64,000 nucleotides of DNA, taken from Tanypteryx hageni. Its lineage: Eukaryota; Arthropoda; Insecta; Odonata; Petaluridae. The DNA is taken from assembly GCA_028673005.1 (NCBI GenBank), contig CM054116.1, forward strand, positions 134,159,681-134,223,680. Direction: 5' to 3'. Of this stretch, positions 55,094 to 64,000 are shown piece by piece. The notes under the pieces are model-generated. The model was not told the DNA's origin, made no database searches, and saw only the letters and a program-made list of their open reading frames with translations. The translations under genes and the position numbers were made by a program. The number at the start of each line of letters is the position of its first letter. Position 1 is the stretch's first letter.

Positions 55094-57074
55094 CAGTGGC
55101 GGCCGTTGGCATAGGGCCATGGAGCCATGGACCTACCAAAATTCACAGAAAAAAAAAGCACTATAAATAACCGTTTTTAAACAGATTGATTTCATTTTTT
55201 AGTCTTGAATAAGTTTAATTTGTCGTGAAGCAGCACAATACTCCGGTCGGTAAGGGAATTAATGGGAGGAGTGGACGGTGAGTTCCTCCACTCCAATGCT
55301 TTTCTCTCCATCTCCTACCCTCTCCCGCACTTGAGAATATCTACCATTGGGGTCAAGTTCAGTTTGGTTCGGTTCAGCCGGACTTCAAGCAAGCAGCTCG
55401 ATGAAGCATTGGTGAGCGTGAATGTTTCAATTTTCCGCAATGATTACGATAAGTGCTTTATTAAAACAGCCATTTTCGTCATTGTCTTATGATGATGAAC
55501 TCGAAATAGAACGAATGCAAAGACCCCTCCCTAATTTGAATTTAGTTAAAAAGCAACAGTGTGCCAACAAACAGGAAAGGTGTCATAAATTGAATGCTGA
55601 TATTTATTTAAAGAACAATTGGCCTTGTGGGTGTGATGGAAAAATGCGTTTTTTTTTTTCCTTGTGTTCTTTTCCAAGGAGATGTCAACTGGTCGAGGAA
55701 CAGGATTTCGGACTTGGTATACAATTGGGAAAAAATGAGGGCTCACAAAAATTCTAAACAACATATGAACAATGTTTTGAGTTTATCGTTGCTGTTTAAA
55801 CAAATATTCAAAGTCAGTTTAACTCACAGTATTGGCTAGCTATACCTAAACAACGAACAAGTAGATAAAAATATGTACGTATTAAATTTTATTATAAATT
55901 CTATATGTTTTTGTGGGTCATTAAAATTAGCATTGAAAGGGCATGATGAATTGGATGAGTCACAAAATAAGGGAGTTTTTCATGAGTTAATCCAGTTTAG
56001 TTCTGAGGTAGATAAACACTTAAAAGTTCACCTTAGTCAATCAGCTGTTTTTAAAGGTACGTCTAAAACTATACAGAATGAGTTGCTGGAATGCATGTTA
56101 AAAGTATAACATGAAGAAGTTCGCAAAGAAATTGAAAAAGCAGATTATGTTGCATTGATAGCTAATGAAACTAATGACGTGTCATGTCAATTTCAGTTAG
56201 TCATTGTATTTCGTTACATTGTAGGTGAAAAACCAGTAGAAAGGTTCTGGAATTTGGTAATCCTGACGGACATGATGCTCGTGCAATCGCAGATTGTATT
56301 TTAAAACAACTCGACCCTAATATTGGTGATAGTCCGAATAAACTTATAGCACAAAGTTTTGATGGTGCTTCTGTTATGAGTGGATGTTTAAATGGTGTTC
56401 AGAAACTGATAAAAGACAAGTATTCACTTGCTAATTTCGACCACTGTTACACCCACCATAATCACAGAAATAAAAGATAGATTTCAATTTACTGGACACC
56501 TCGTGGCTACGAATCTATTTGTGGTCGAAGAATTTGATAATTACAGCAAAAAAATCCCTGACACGTATCTCAGTGAAATAATTGAAAAGTATCTTTTATT
56601 GGAAAAAAAAAGACTGAAGAGTGAACTTCAAGTTTTTTACGAAAGAGAGGTATTGAGAGCAGTACCATTTCTGTCGCTAATTTTGGGCGATGATTTGTGT
56701 GAAACATTTCAAGAGACAATAAAACTTTTAAAACTATTGATAACGATACCAATGTCGACATCAGAAGCAGAACGGTGTTTTTCAATGATGAAAGGAATAA
56801 AGACTAAGTGCTTTAGGCATGCTATCATATGAAAAAAACTTTGTAAATAGCATAGATAGCTTCAACAGAAAAGTTATTGATTTATTTTCTAACAAGAAAG
56901 ATCACCGAATAGACTTTGTTTACTGCTCATTTTAGCTGCAAGACACTTTTTTCATCTACTCACTACAGTACATTTTTCGGTAAGTAAAAAATTAAATACT
57001 TTTTTGTATTATAAATTTAGGTTTTTTTAACGTATGTTGGCCCTACCAGTTGAAACAATCACCAGCCACCACTG
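55094..57074 (+). mobile_element. hAT transposon, internally deleted, perfect 8-bp target duplication
   Basis: The left end CAGTGGCGGCCG and the right end, reverse complement, CAGTGGTGGCTGG are imperfect terminal inverted repeats. GTCATCAG flanks both ends exactly (55086-55093 and 57075-57082). 1981 bp with a broken transposase inside. The intact duplication implies a fairly recent insertion compared with the decayed relative at 50510. Confidence 0.93.
55422..56832 (+). pseudogene. hAT transposase (ZMYM1-like) relic
   Basis: Transposase of the hAT superfamily, related to ZMYM1-like proteins. Blocks in order are the N-terminal SALLKQPFSSLSYDDELEIE, a TTF-type zinc finger region (WPCGCDGK, then FFPCVLFQGDVNW) across a frameshift, RAHKNSKQHMNNVL, LALKGHDELDESQNKGVF, VFKGTSKTIQNELLECML followed by a stop, and ALIANETNDVS, where Asn replaces the usual acidic residue of the DETTD block. 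FDGASVMSG and GVQKLIKDKYSLA follow, then a large deletion and the C-terminal dimerisation domain (LKLLITIPMSTSEAERCFSM) in 56428-56832. Stops, frameshifts and the deletion make it inactive. The relatives share blocks but not the same lesions. Confidence 0.88.
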
Positions 57075-57082
57075 GTCATCAG

Positions 57083-57238
57083 TCAAAGCAGAAATGCTTG
57101 AAAAATGTGCAAGTAAGCAATTCAACATTAATTAAAGATAGTGAAGGTATTCCTATGAGGGTGATAAAAGCTAAAAATGCTGTCAGCACATTATATAACC
57201 CTAGGGCAATGACTAAGCTAGCACTGAATACAGCTTGA
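57083..57238 (+). other. Open stretch interrupted by the hAT insertion, possible terminal exon
   Basis: Right of the hAT duplication a frame runs from the insertion site to a TGA at 57236-57238, with mixed non-repetitive composition (...DSEGIPMRVIKAKNAVSTLY...). Candidate acceptors are CATCAG and AAAGCAG just before AAATGC. I do not recognise the protein, and no other exon of such a gene was found. It could equally be chance or part of another old element. Confidence 0.2.
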
Positions 57239-58388
57239 AATCAGTTATTGAGCCATACTCTATACAGTTCCAATAATATATAATGTTATAGAAATACTTT
57301 GTAGAAAAATAGTGAGATATTTTATGTTATGACTAAAACATTGTATTTTAATGATCAAAGTGCTCTAAAAGCACATGCACAAAGGGGATATTTTAAGCTG
57401 ACAAAACAAATAACTTTCAAAACATAAAACAAAAATATATTACATGAATTGAAAATTGCCATGGGACCCCTCTTCCCACTCTCTAATTTTAATTACAAGA
57501 AGATCATTTGTAGCATGCTTTTTAAATGTACTTATAGTTTCACTTTTGCATCTGTCTATCAGTGCACTTGCTTAAATTAAAATTATAATGAAACCGAAAA
57601 TGATAGAGAGCTGAAACTTGGAGGGTAGATTTCTGCGCTGCTGCCATTTGTTTTTCTTTGGATTTGAGTTTTGAAAAATATACAGGGTCGGATAAGAGCT
57701 CATTTATTTTTTTTAATATCTCTGAAGATATAAAAATGAAAAGCTGAAATTTTTAGCGTACATATTCATATTGATGCCAGTTACAAACGAGGCTCTAGTG
57801 GCCGAATGTGTAGCAGTATAATCACAAAAATAAGGTAAACTAAATTTTTGCGTACAAATGATTTTTCCAAATCCTCCTCAGTTTGTCAAAATTAGGTTAA
57901 TAGGAGCAATCTATATAGTGAAATAAGACTCAAAATAATACTGAATTTAATAGCAGCAGAAAATACGAGAAAATTTAATCCATGTTTATGGTATAACACA
58001 AGTTGTTGTAATCTTGGATTGCTCTTTTATATAATTCGTAAAATGAAATGCATAATGTTTGTTCTGGAAAATTTTGCTGAATGCAATGCTTAATTTTAAT
58101 GAAAAAAGTCGCATTTTGATGAATAAGCAAAAAATCGTCAAGTTTTTTGTTTGAAGAAGGCGCTCATGTTACTCTTATCAAATTTTGGCGTATGAGACCG
58201 CCACCATCTTTGACTCCGCAGTCTCAGATGATAATACCTGTTAAGTTCTCATAGTAAAAATTTGACAATCCATACTATGACAATGTTCGTTTACAAATCT
58301 AAGTAGTGAGCCGAAAACGAGTGACGTGTCAAATATCGTCCTGGCTGATAGTACGCTACGATAATCGTGTTTTAAAAAACAACATAAA
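57239..58388. other. AT-rich spacer upstream of the thiolase gene
   Basis: No gene recognised. The promoter of the thiolase is presumably within the last few hundred bases. No TATA box or CpG island was evident. Confidence 0.4.
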
Positions 58389-58440
58389 ATGGCAGGAAAA
58401 GAAAATGTAGTTATATTATCAGCCGTCAGAACTCCCATAG
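58389..58440 (+). CDS. ACAT2: Thiolase coding exon 1
   Basis: 17 codons plus one base ([17 protein letters not shown] and the first base of Gly). Donor GTTAGT. Confidence 0.92.
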
Positions 58441-60027
58441 GTTAGTTATCAGTTTTATCGATTAACTCTTTTGTGAACTAGATAATGACAAATTATATAA
58501 TCCTTATCAATTATCTCTTGATATAGGATCTTTTTGCGGTTCGTTATCGTCACTTCGGGCCCATGATCTTGGAGCGGTTGTTATAAAAGAAGCTTTGAAG
58601 CGTGCTCAAATACAACCCGGTGATGTTTCCGAAGTTATCATGGGACAGGTCATCATTTGTAATTTTAAGTATTTAAATAATTTCATGACACTATTCAACA
58701 TGATAATATAAATTTATATATTCCTTAGGCCTTAACAGCTGGGCAAGGACAAAATCCTGCCAGACAAGCAGCAATTAAGGCTGGTATACCAATTGAAGTA
58801 CCTGCTTATGGAGTTAACATGCTTTGTGGTTCCGGTCTTAAGTATGTTTCGTTAATAACAAAAGCTGATTATGTCATAAGTTAAGAGAAACGTTTCGGAA
58901 ATTTTCGCGCGGTATTATACAGTAAATTTCTTTGCTCCGAAAGGGCTGTTTCTCTAGGAGCTAGTATGATCTCTAATGGCCAAGCTGAAGTGGTGGTTTG
59001 TGGAGGACAGGAATCAATGAGTCAAGCACCCCATTGTTATCGGCTTCGTTTGGGAGGGGATAAGGTTTTAGGGGACACAACATTTGTTGATACCATGCTG
59101 AGTGATGGTCTAATGGATGCTTTTCATAATTCACATATGGGCCTTACTGGTAAGTTGGTCTAATATTTAGCAATTTTATTAATAAGCGTGCAGAATCGGT
59201 TTGGCCCAAAATCATTTATTGACTGTCTCCTAATTATTAAGTCAATATGCCTTGAAATTTTAACCTGAATCAGTCATTTATTTATTTATAAAATTGTGTA
59301 TTCTTCTGAATTATATAGGTCATTCACTGACAATATCAAGTTAAATTCTTTCTATAATTTATCGAACGCAAAAATGTTGTCTATAAGCAGTATGTGTTTA
59401 ATAGAACCATTTTTTTGTAATTAATGTCGGAACACAGTGAATTAGTCGTATCACTAAATATACAACCCAGCCTTGTAAGATTATACCTTGGTATTATTAT
59501 GTTTAATTCAAGGTTTCTGTATGTTACTGTTGCATGTTTCTATATTTATTTATTTAAGCTCTGAATGGCAAGATCTATCAGAAGAATACATTGTAGGTGT
59601 ATGTTGAATATCATGAATTTCATTTAACAATATTATAGCCTATTCTTGGAAATTTTTTATTAATTCAATTTTACAAAATATTCTCTCACTGTACTCCAAA
59701 TTTTGTTAGATTATCATCCCATGGCATTTATTTACATTCTAACTTGAAATAAGAGTTTCTCCATTGCCAAATTATGACCTTGAAGCTGAGGAGGTTGCTG
59801 CCAAGTGGCAGATATCACGTGCAGAGCAAGATGCCATGGCTCTTGAGTCTCAGCAACGTACTGCTGCCACTCTGTCTCTTGATGGCCCAGGAGGTTTTTT
59901 CGCTGAGATAGTGCCAGTTGAAGTGCCTGGTCCTAAGCATGGCCAAACTACAATAGTGATGCAGGATGAGCACCCAAGACCCAATTCAACTCTAGAAAAC
60001 CTTTCTAAATTGAAACCAGTATTCAAG
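58389..60027 (+). CDS. ACAT2: Acetyl-CoA acetyltransferase, cytosolic (thiolase II), first five coding exons
   Basis: Condenses two acetyl-CoA to acetoacetyl-CoA, or the reverse, at the start of mevalonate and ketone-body chemistry. Exons 58389-58440, 58527-58648, 58729-58841, 58944-59149 and 59786-60027 join to 735 bases, 245 codons, with phases 1,0,2,1,0. The protein starts [18 protein letters not shown] with no mitochondrial presequence, which favours the cytosolic form. Motifs are [11 protein letters not shown] (63-73), NMLCGSGLK with the nucleophilic Cys91 (88-96), [34 protein letters not shown] and [10 protein letters not shown] full thiolase is about 395 residues. The part with NEAFA, GHP and the second catalytic Cys lies beyond the right edge. 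No stop or frameshift is seen, so the gene appears functional. Confidence 0.94.
58527..58648 (+). CDS. ACAT2: Thiolase coding exon 2
   Basis: Encodes [20 protein letters not shown] and onward to SEVIMGQ. Acceptor GATATAG. The donor CAG|GTCATC is unusual after the GT, but the frame and homology require this junction. Confidence 0.9.
58729..58841 (+). CDS. ACAT2: Thiolase coding exon 3 (nucleophilic Cys)
   Basis: Encodes [20 protein letters not shown] and onward to NMLCGSGL plus two bases of Lys. Acceptor TTCCTTAG, donor GTATGT. Confidence 0.93.
58944..59149 (+). CDS. ACAT2: Thiolase coding exon 4
   Basis: Encodes [20 protein letters not shown] and onward to HNSHMGLT. The acceptor CTCCGAAAG was chosen over the CTCTAG at 58952-58957 because the latter gives an in-frame stop and loses AVSLG. 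Donor GTAAGT. Confidence 0.92.
59150..59785 (+). other. Thiolase intron 4
   Basis: 636 bases of AT-rich sequence, GTAAGT...GACCTTGAAG. No feature recognised. Confidence 0.8.
59786..60027 (+). CDS. ACAT2: Thiolase coding exon 5
   Basis: Encodes [20 protein letters not shown] and onward to [10 protein letters not shown]. The acceptor GACCTTGAAG has a weak pyrimidine tract but is fixed by frame and homology. The donor is GTTAGA, phase 0. Confidence 0.9.
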
Positions 60028-62540
60028 GTTAGAATCTCTGCATTTTTAAATTATTGATTTGGAGTTTCTATTGTTCTTAACTGTCTTAATATTTTTTTGG
60101 GTTGATTAAAAAGTAACTTTTGAAACCAATTTGAGATTGTTAGTGTTGGTAAGTGCAAGCACCTTTGCTCAGACAAAAGCCAAAACCATGGCCTTAATAA
60201 TGTAAAGAAATTCTCTTCTTATCCTGCTGCAAATGCCAGCAGAGATCAAGAATCTCAAAACAGTGTTGATAGAATTTTTCCATGTGTATAAATTGCCAGT
60301 TTTCTATGATCAGAGATTTCAGATGTTAAGTTGAGAAAAATGTGAAAGCATTGCTCCCCAAACTTTTTGATGACACAATTTCCAGTTTGCATACCAAGCC
60401 AAATTTGAAAGAAAGGTATTTTGTTGAGCATTATTATCACACAGTAGTCACAATCAGTAAAAGAATAAACTTAAAGAAAATAAAATTGTATCCAAAATGA
60501 TACTCTCTCAAATCATTTAAATAATTCAGTTGGCTCACAAAATACTTCTAAAATAGGAATTACTTATTCTCTCAGAAGTAGCTTTGTTGCAGTATCAAGT
60601 GAATCAAGTATAAAAAATTCAAACAAAATATTATTATTGAAAATTTCTTTTCTATGGTGAGAGCTTGAGAGTAATAACAAAAAATATGGATATTCATCTC
60701 TTCCCTAACATTACAAATATGCCATGGTACATCGTCATTTTTCCTGTCTCATCAATTGTGGAACACTGTAAGATGGAGAGAGCAAACTACATGAAATGAG
60801 AGGAAGAAGAGAGGATAGGGGCAAGGTTTTGATTGGATACAATTTTCAATTCAATAAATTCCTATTTACAGGTAAAAATAATCTCTTTTTCACTGAAAAT
60901 CCTCACATAAAAGTAGACTTAAGATTAAGAGTTTTTGTTCAATATAAGTATTCTATGATGAGTTTTGAGCATAAATGTCATAGTATCATATTCAACTTAC
61001 ATTCTACTCTACACCTCAAGGTATTATATGCTTTTAATTTACCTTTTTTGCTGTCATAAAAAAGGAAGAAAAAATCCTTTTGATTAGTATCCATGTTTTT
61101 TTTACTTGGTTTTAACATGAATCAAGGTTTTCCCATTGTTCTCACAGACCTTTTGTCTCATTTTCAACTCCCTCACCCCATTGCCCGCCTACAGCATTCT
61201 GTGACTTTTTTGCTGTTGAATGATACTTCAAATTCAGCCTCACCTTTTCTCTCCTCCTTCCCCTTTCCCCATTTACTGACCTGAACAAAAGTTCCCCTCA
61301 TTGTTTCTCTGAATGATATCTCTTTCCCTCCTCTCTCTCATACTGACTAACCATTATTCTCTTGCCTGTATGTTCAGCCTCTATGTCTGATAATGAAATG
61401 CTGGATCAAGACAAGGTGGATTGCTACTGAAATGAACTTGGTGGATCTAAATTAAAAATTTTATTCTTTCTTTTTTATTATATCATAAATATAGATTTCC
61501 ATACATTACTTAGTTAATTACAGTAAAGCCTCTATATATTGAAATGGAAGGGTCCAAATTGTTTGGCATTTTGATATACAGCAAAACTTCTACCAACGAG
61601 GGTGTTACATTCTAGAAGGATGAGTTGTGGGAATCTGCATTGGGAGAATTGTTGCACCTGTGGGAAAATAGGGTTCAGTTTCAAGGTCGAAAAAATATAC
61701 ACTGAAAATAATTTTTGCTATATAAAGCAATAATTTTGTATAAAATTCCTTGCAACCATATTACTGTATTTACTTGTGTACCATGCACACTCTTGTTTTT
61801 GGGCCAGTTCGGAGGGAAAAAAGAAATTCATGCCAGAACATCTGGGATTTAAAATAAAGTCAGCCTCTTCACCAATTCCCCCTCCCTGAAACAAGGTTCA
61901 CCCAAGTTAAGCATCTTCTCTTCCCTACCTGCGTGACACAATTTCTTGGGTGATCTCTTTATGCCGATGCTAGCAGAAATCTCTTTGGTAGTAGCCCTCC
62001 TATGTTAAAGGAGCATCAAGGGCCCACAGTGAATTTGGTGAACACAGATACCAGATGCCAACTTATTCCAGCAAAAGTAGAAATTGACAGTAAATTTTTA
62101 ATGACAGAACTGCTTATTTTGAGTAACATTAATAAACTTAAAAATCATTTTAAAAGTTCAACTTTATTATTATTAAAATATAATGTTATCTCAATCATCA
62201 AAATACTTTGCGCATATACTTTGTAGAATTCTTCGTCTTCTGTTAGTATGAATGTAGATGCAAGCGTGTTGTAGTGAATTTACTATCGATATCACAATTT
62301 ATGTAATGTGTTCAGAAATCCTCTTACAGACATTTTGGGAATATATATATATATATAGTATGTAAATTGATGATCACACTACTATATCATTTACAAAACA
62401 AAATAGTTGCATTTATCACATTTGCACACAATATGAGAAAGTGCATTTTATTTATTGAGGTTCATTTAGGACAGTAAACTTAAAATTAGTAATATAATTA
62501 TATGGCAAAACAATTAATTCAATAATTAATTGAAGAAGTA
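60028..62540 (+). other. Thiolase intron 5, left part
   Basis: AT-rich. Near 61530-61640, CAGTAAAGCCTCTATATATT and CAGCAAAACTTCTACCAACG look like ends of nested small DNA-transposon fragments. Short (TA)n at 62340-62357. No further thiolase exon was found. Confidence 0.6.
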
Positions 62541-63858
62541 TGAGGTCTGTTCAAAAAGTTCCTGTAATGACCATGTGGAACGCCACCAGTAATGCACACG
62601 TAGATGCCCATTGAGTGGCTAGTAACCTTGACTGTACCCTACAAATTGAACTCTGTTTGAAGCAGCTCACAAGAATTGTTGCATTGTTATAATCGGTTTT
62701 GTGAGTGCGTGTTTTGTCTGTTGTCGCATTTGATATGGCATCCGTAATGGAGCAAAGAATTTGTGTGAAGTTTTGTTTCAAACTGGGAAAAACAGCTGCA
62801 GAAACTCACAGGATGTTGTGTCAAGCTTACGGTGATGAGGCTTTGAGTCAAATGACAACCTACGACTGGTATAAACGTTTTCGAAATGGAAGAACTTAAA
62901 CAGATGATGATGAGAGGTCTGGCTGACCTTCAACTTCAAGAAACGAAACTGTGACTGCCCAAGTAAAAGAAATTATCCTTGCAAATCGTCGACTGACTGT
63001 CCAAGAAGTAGCAGAAGAGGTTGGAATATCCATTGGCCCATGTTCCGCAATTTTAACAAGATTTAGGGTTGCATCGGGTCTCCGCAAAGTTTGTACCAAG
63101 GCTCTTGACTGAAGATCAGTGAATTCAACATGTTTCGATTGGTGAAAATCTCCTGCAACGAACGAATGAAGATGAAAATTTTTTTAAAAACGTAATCACC
63201 AGAGAAGAGACTTGGGTTTATGGGTATGACATTGAAACAAAATGACATTCATCACAATGGGAGAGTCCTCATTCGCCGTGCCCCAGAAAAGCACAACAAA
63301 TGCACTCGAATTTGAAAACAATATGGGTTGTTTTTTTCGATTATCGCGGCATTGTTCATTATGAATTTGTTTCATCAGGCCAGACAGTTAATCAAGTCTT
63401 TTATCTGGAAGTTGAGACATGTGAGGGATGCGGTACGAAGAAAACGACCAGAAATGTGGACTGCAGGAACGTGGCACCTTCACCACGATAATGCACCAGC
63501 ACACACAGCATTGTCAATTCGAGAGTTCTTGGCAAAACATTCGATTCCTGTACTTCCACAACTCCCCTATTTTCCTAACCTCTCACCTCCATACTTGTTT
63601 CTATTCTCCAAAATAAAATGGACCTAAAAGGAAGAAGATTTCAAATAATAGAGGACATTATTACTAATACGACAAATGAACTGAGAGCGGTCCAACAAAC
63701 ATCCTTCCAACAATCCTTCCAAAAGTGGAAAAAGCAATGGGAGCGGTGCATTGCTGCTCAAGGAAATTACTTTGAAGGGGATAATTGCAACTAAGCTATA
63801 ACTCTTGAAATAAAGTTTTTATTGACAAATTCGGGGAACTTTTTGGACAAACCTCGTT
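62541..63858 (+). mobile_element. mariner-family transposon in thiolase intron 5
   Basis: The left end GAGGTCTGTTCAAAAAGTTC and the right end, reverse complement, GAGGTTTGTCCAAAAAGTTC are terminal inverted repeats. TA lies just outside both ends (62539-62540 and 63859-63860). About 1.3 kb, the normal size of a full-length mariner, with one transposase gene inside in the same orientation as the host gene. Confidence 0.9.
62735..63794 (+). pseudogene. mariner transposase, inactivated
   Basis: Full-length but broken DD34D transposase. MASVMEQRICVKFCFKLGKT starts at 62735. The N-terminal helix-turn-helix block (TAAETHRMLCQAYGDEALS) is intact, then a TAA at 62897-62899 breaks the frame right after RFRNGRT. 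NRRLTVQEVAEEVGIS follows, then further stops and frameshifts. The first catalytic block reads TREETW with Glu for the catalytic Asp. The second, HHDNAPAHTALS, is intact. At the third, the Asp expected 35 residues later is Tyr (SPPYLFLF). The C-terminus, FQKWKKQWERC to the stop at 63792-63794, is recognisable. Dead by several independent changes. Confidence 0.92.
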
Positions 63859-63860
63859 TA

Positions 63861-64000
63861 TTCATACTCTTACACATGTTATGTTTCTAATCTAATGACT
63901 ATTGGCTAATGATATGAACATATTACATTACTAAAAAGGGCTTTCCTGACAATCTCTGATTTCTCCAAAAGAAATGGCCTCCCTGATGCTCACCAATTTT
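63861..64000 (+). other. Thiolase intron 5, right flank to window edge
   Basis: AT-rich. No exon reached before the edge. Confidence 0.5.

Noticed and set aside
58952..58957. Alternative acceptor CTCTAG for thiolase exon 4
   Set aside because: It gives an immediate in-frame TAG and removes conserved residues. The acceptor at 58942-58943 restores the family sequence.

Overview
The window reads as gene-poor, AT-rich, transposon-laden nuclear DNA of an arthropod, most likely an insect. The protein families (an SLC16 transporter, a cytosolic thiolase), GT-AG introns of up to about 5 kb, mariner, hAT, Tigger/pogo, Helitron and non-LTR elements, and long (TA)n and (CT)n arrays all fit. I cannot name the species.

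Layout. 1-1.5 kb: the 3' part of an uninterrupted RTE-like non-LTR reverse transcriptase that runs off the left edge. 2-31 kb: no recognisable host protein-coding exon. It is dominated by pyrimidine-rich tracts, nearly all with C/T on the + strand, mixed with repeats: a 210-bp-arm inverted repeat (6.7-7.2 kb), a six-unit repeat of about 145 bp (8.3-9.1 kb), a Helitron (9.6-10.7 kb), a tRNA gene with an odd anticodon loop (13.5 kb), a decayed LINE (13.9-15.5 kb), a MITE inside (TA)n (15.7 kb), minisatellites, and a CpG-rich block (28-28.9 kb) that may be a promoter or 5' exon.

32.9-46.6 kb: a complete coding region in six exons on the + strand for a 543-residue SLC16-type monocarboxylate transporter. 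All splice phases agree. Its introns carry two hAT MITEs with target-site duplications (one perfect, one degenerate) and a cluster of GGTAAATGTG-type palindromic motifs. 47-57 kb: more (TA)n-associated MITE copies, a decayed hAT, a deleted Tigger-like element with TA duplications, a copy of a dispersed repeat, and an internally deleted hAT with a perfect 8-bp duplication. 58.4-60.0 kb: the first five coding exons (245 codons, including the nucleophilic Cys) of cytosolic acetyl-CoA acetyltransferase. The gene runs off the right edge, and its long fifth intron holds a dead mariner at 62.5-63.9 kb.

How the genes relate. The two host genes lie in the same direction but are separate eukaryotic genes, not an operon. 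One moves monocarboxylates such as lactate or pyruvate across membranes and the other condenses acetyl-CoA; both touch acetyl-unit metabolism, but adjacency is no evidence of a functional link. I found no clear new protein system. The most unusual signals are DNA- or RNA-structural: the long inverted repeat, the GGTAAATGTG cluster, the MITEs flanked by (TA)n, the tRNA locus, and the strand-biased polypyrimidine landscape.
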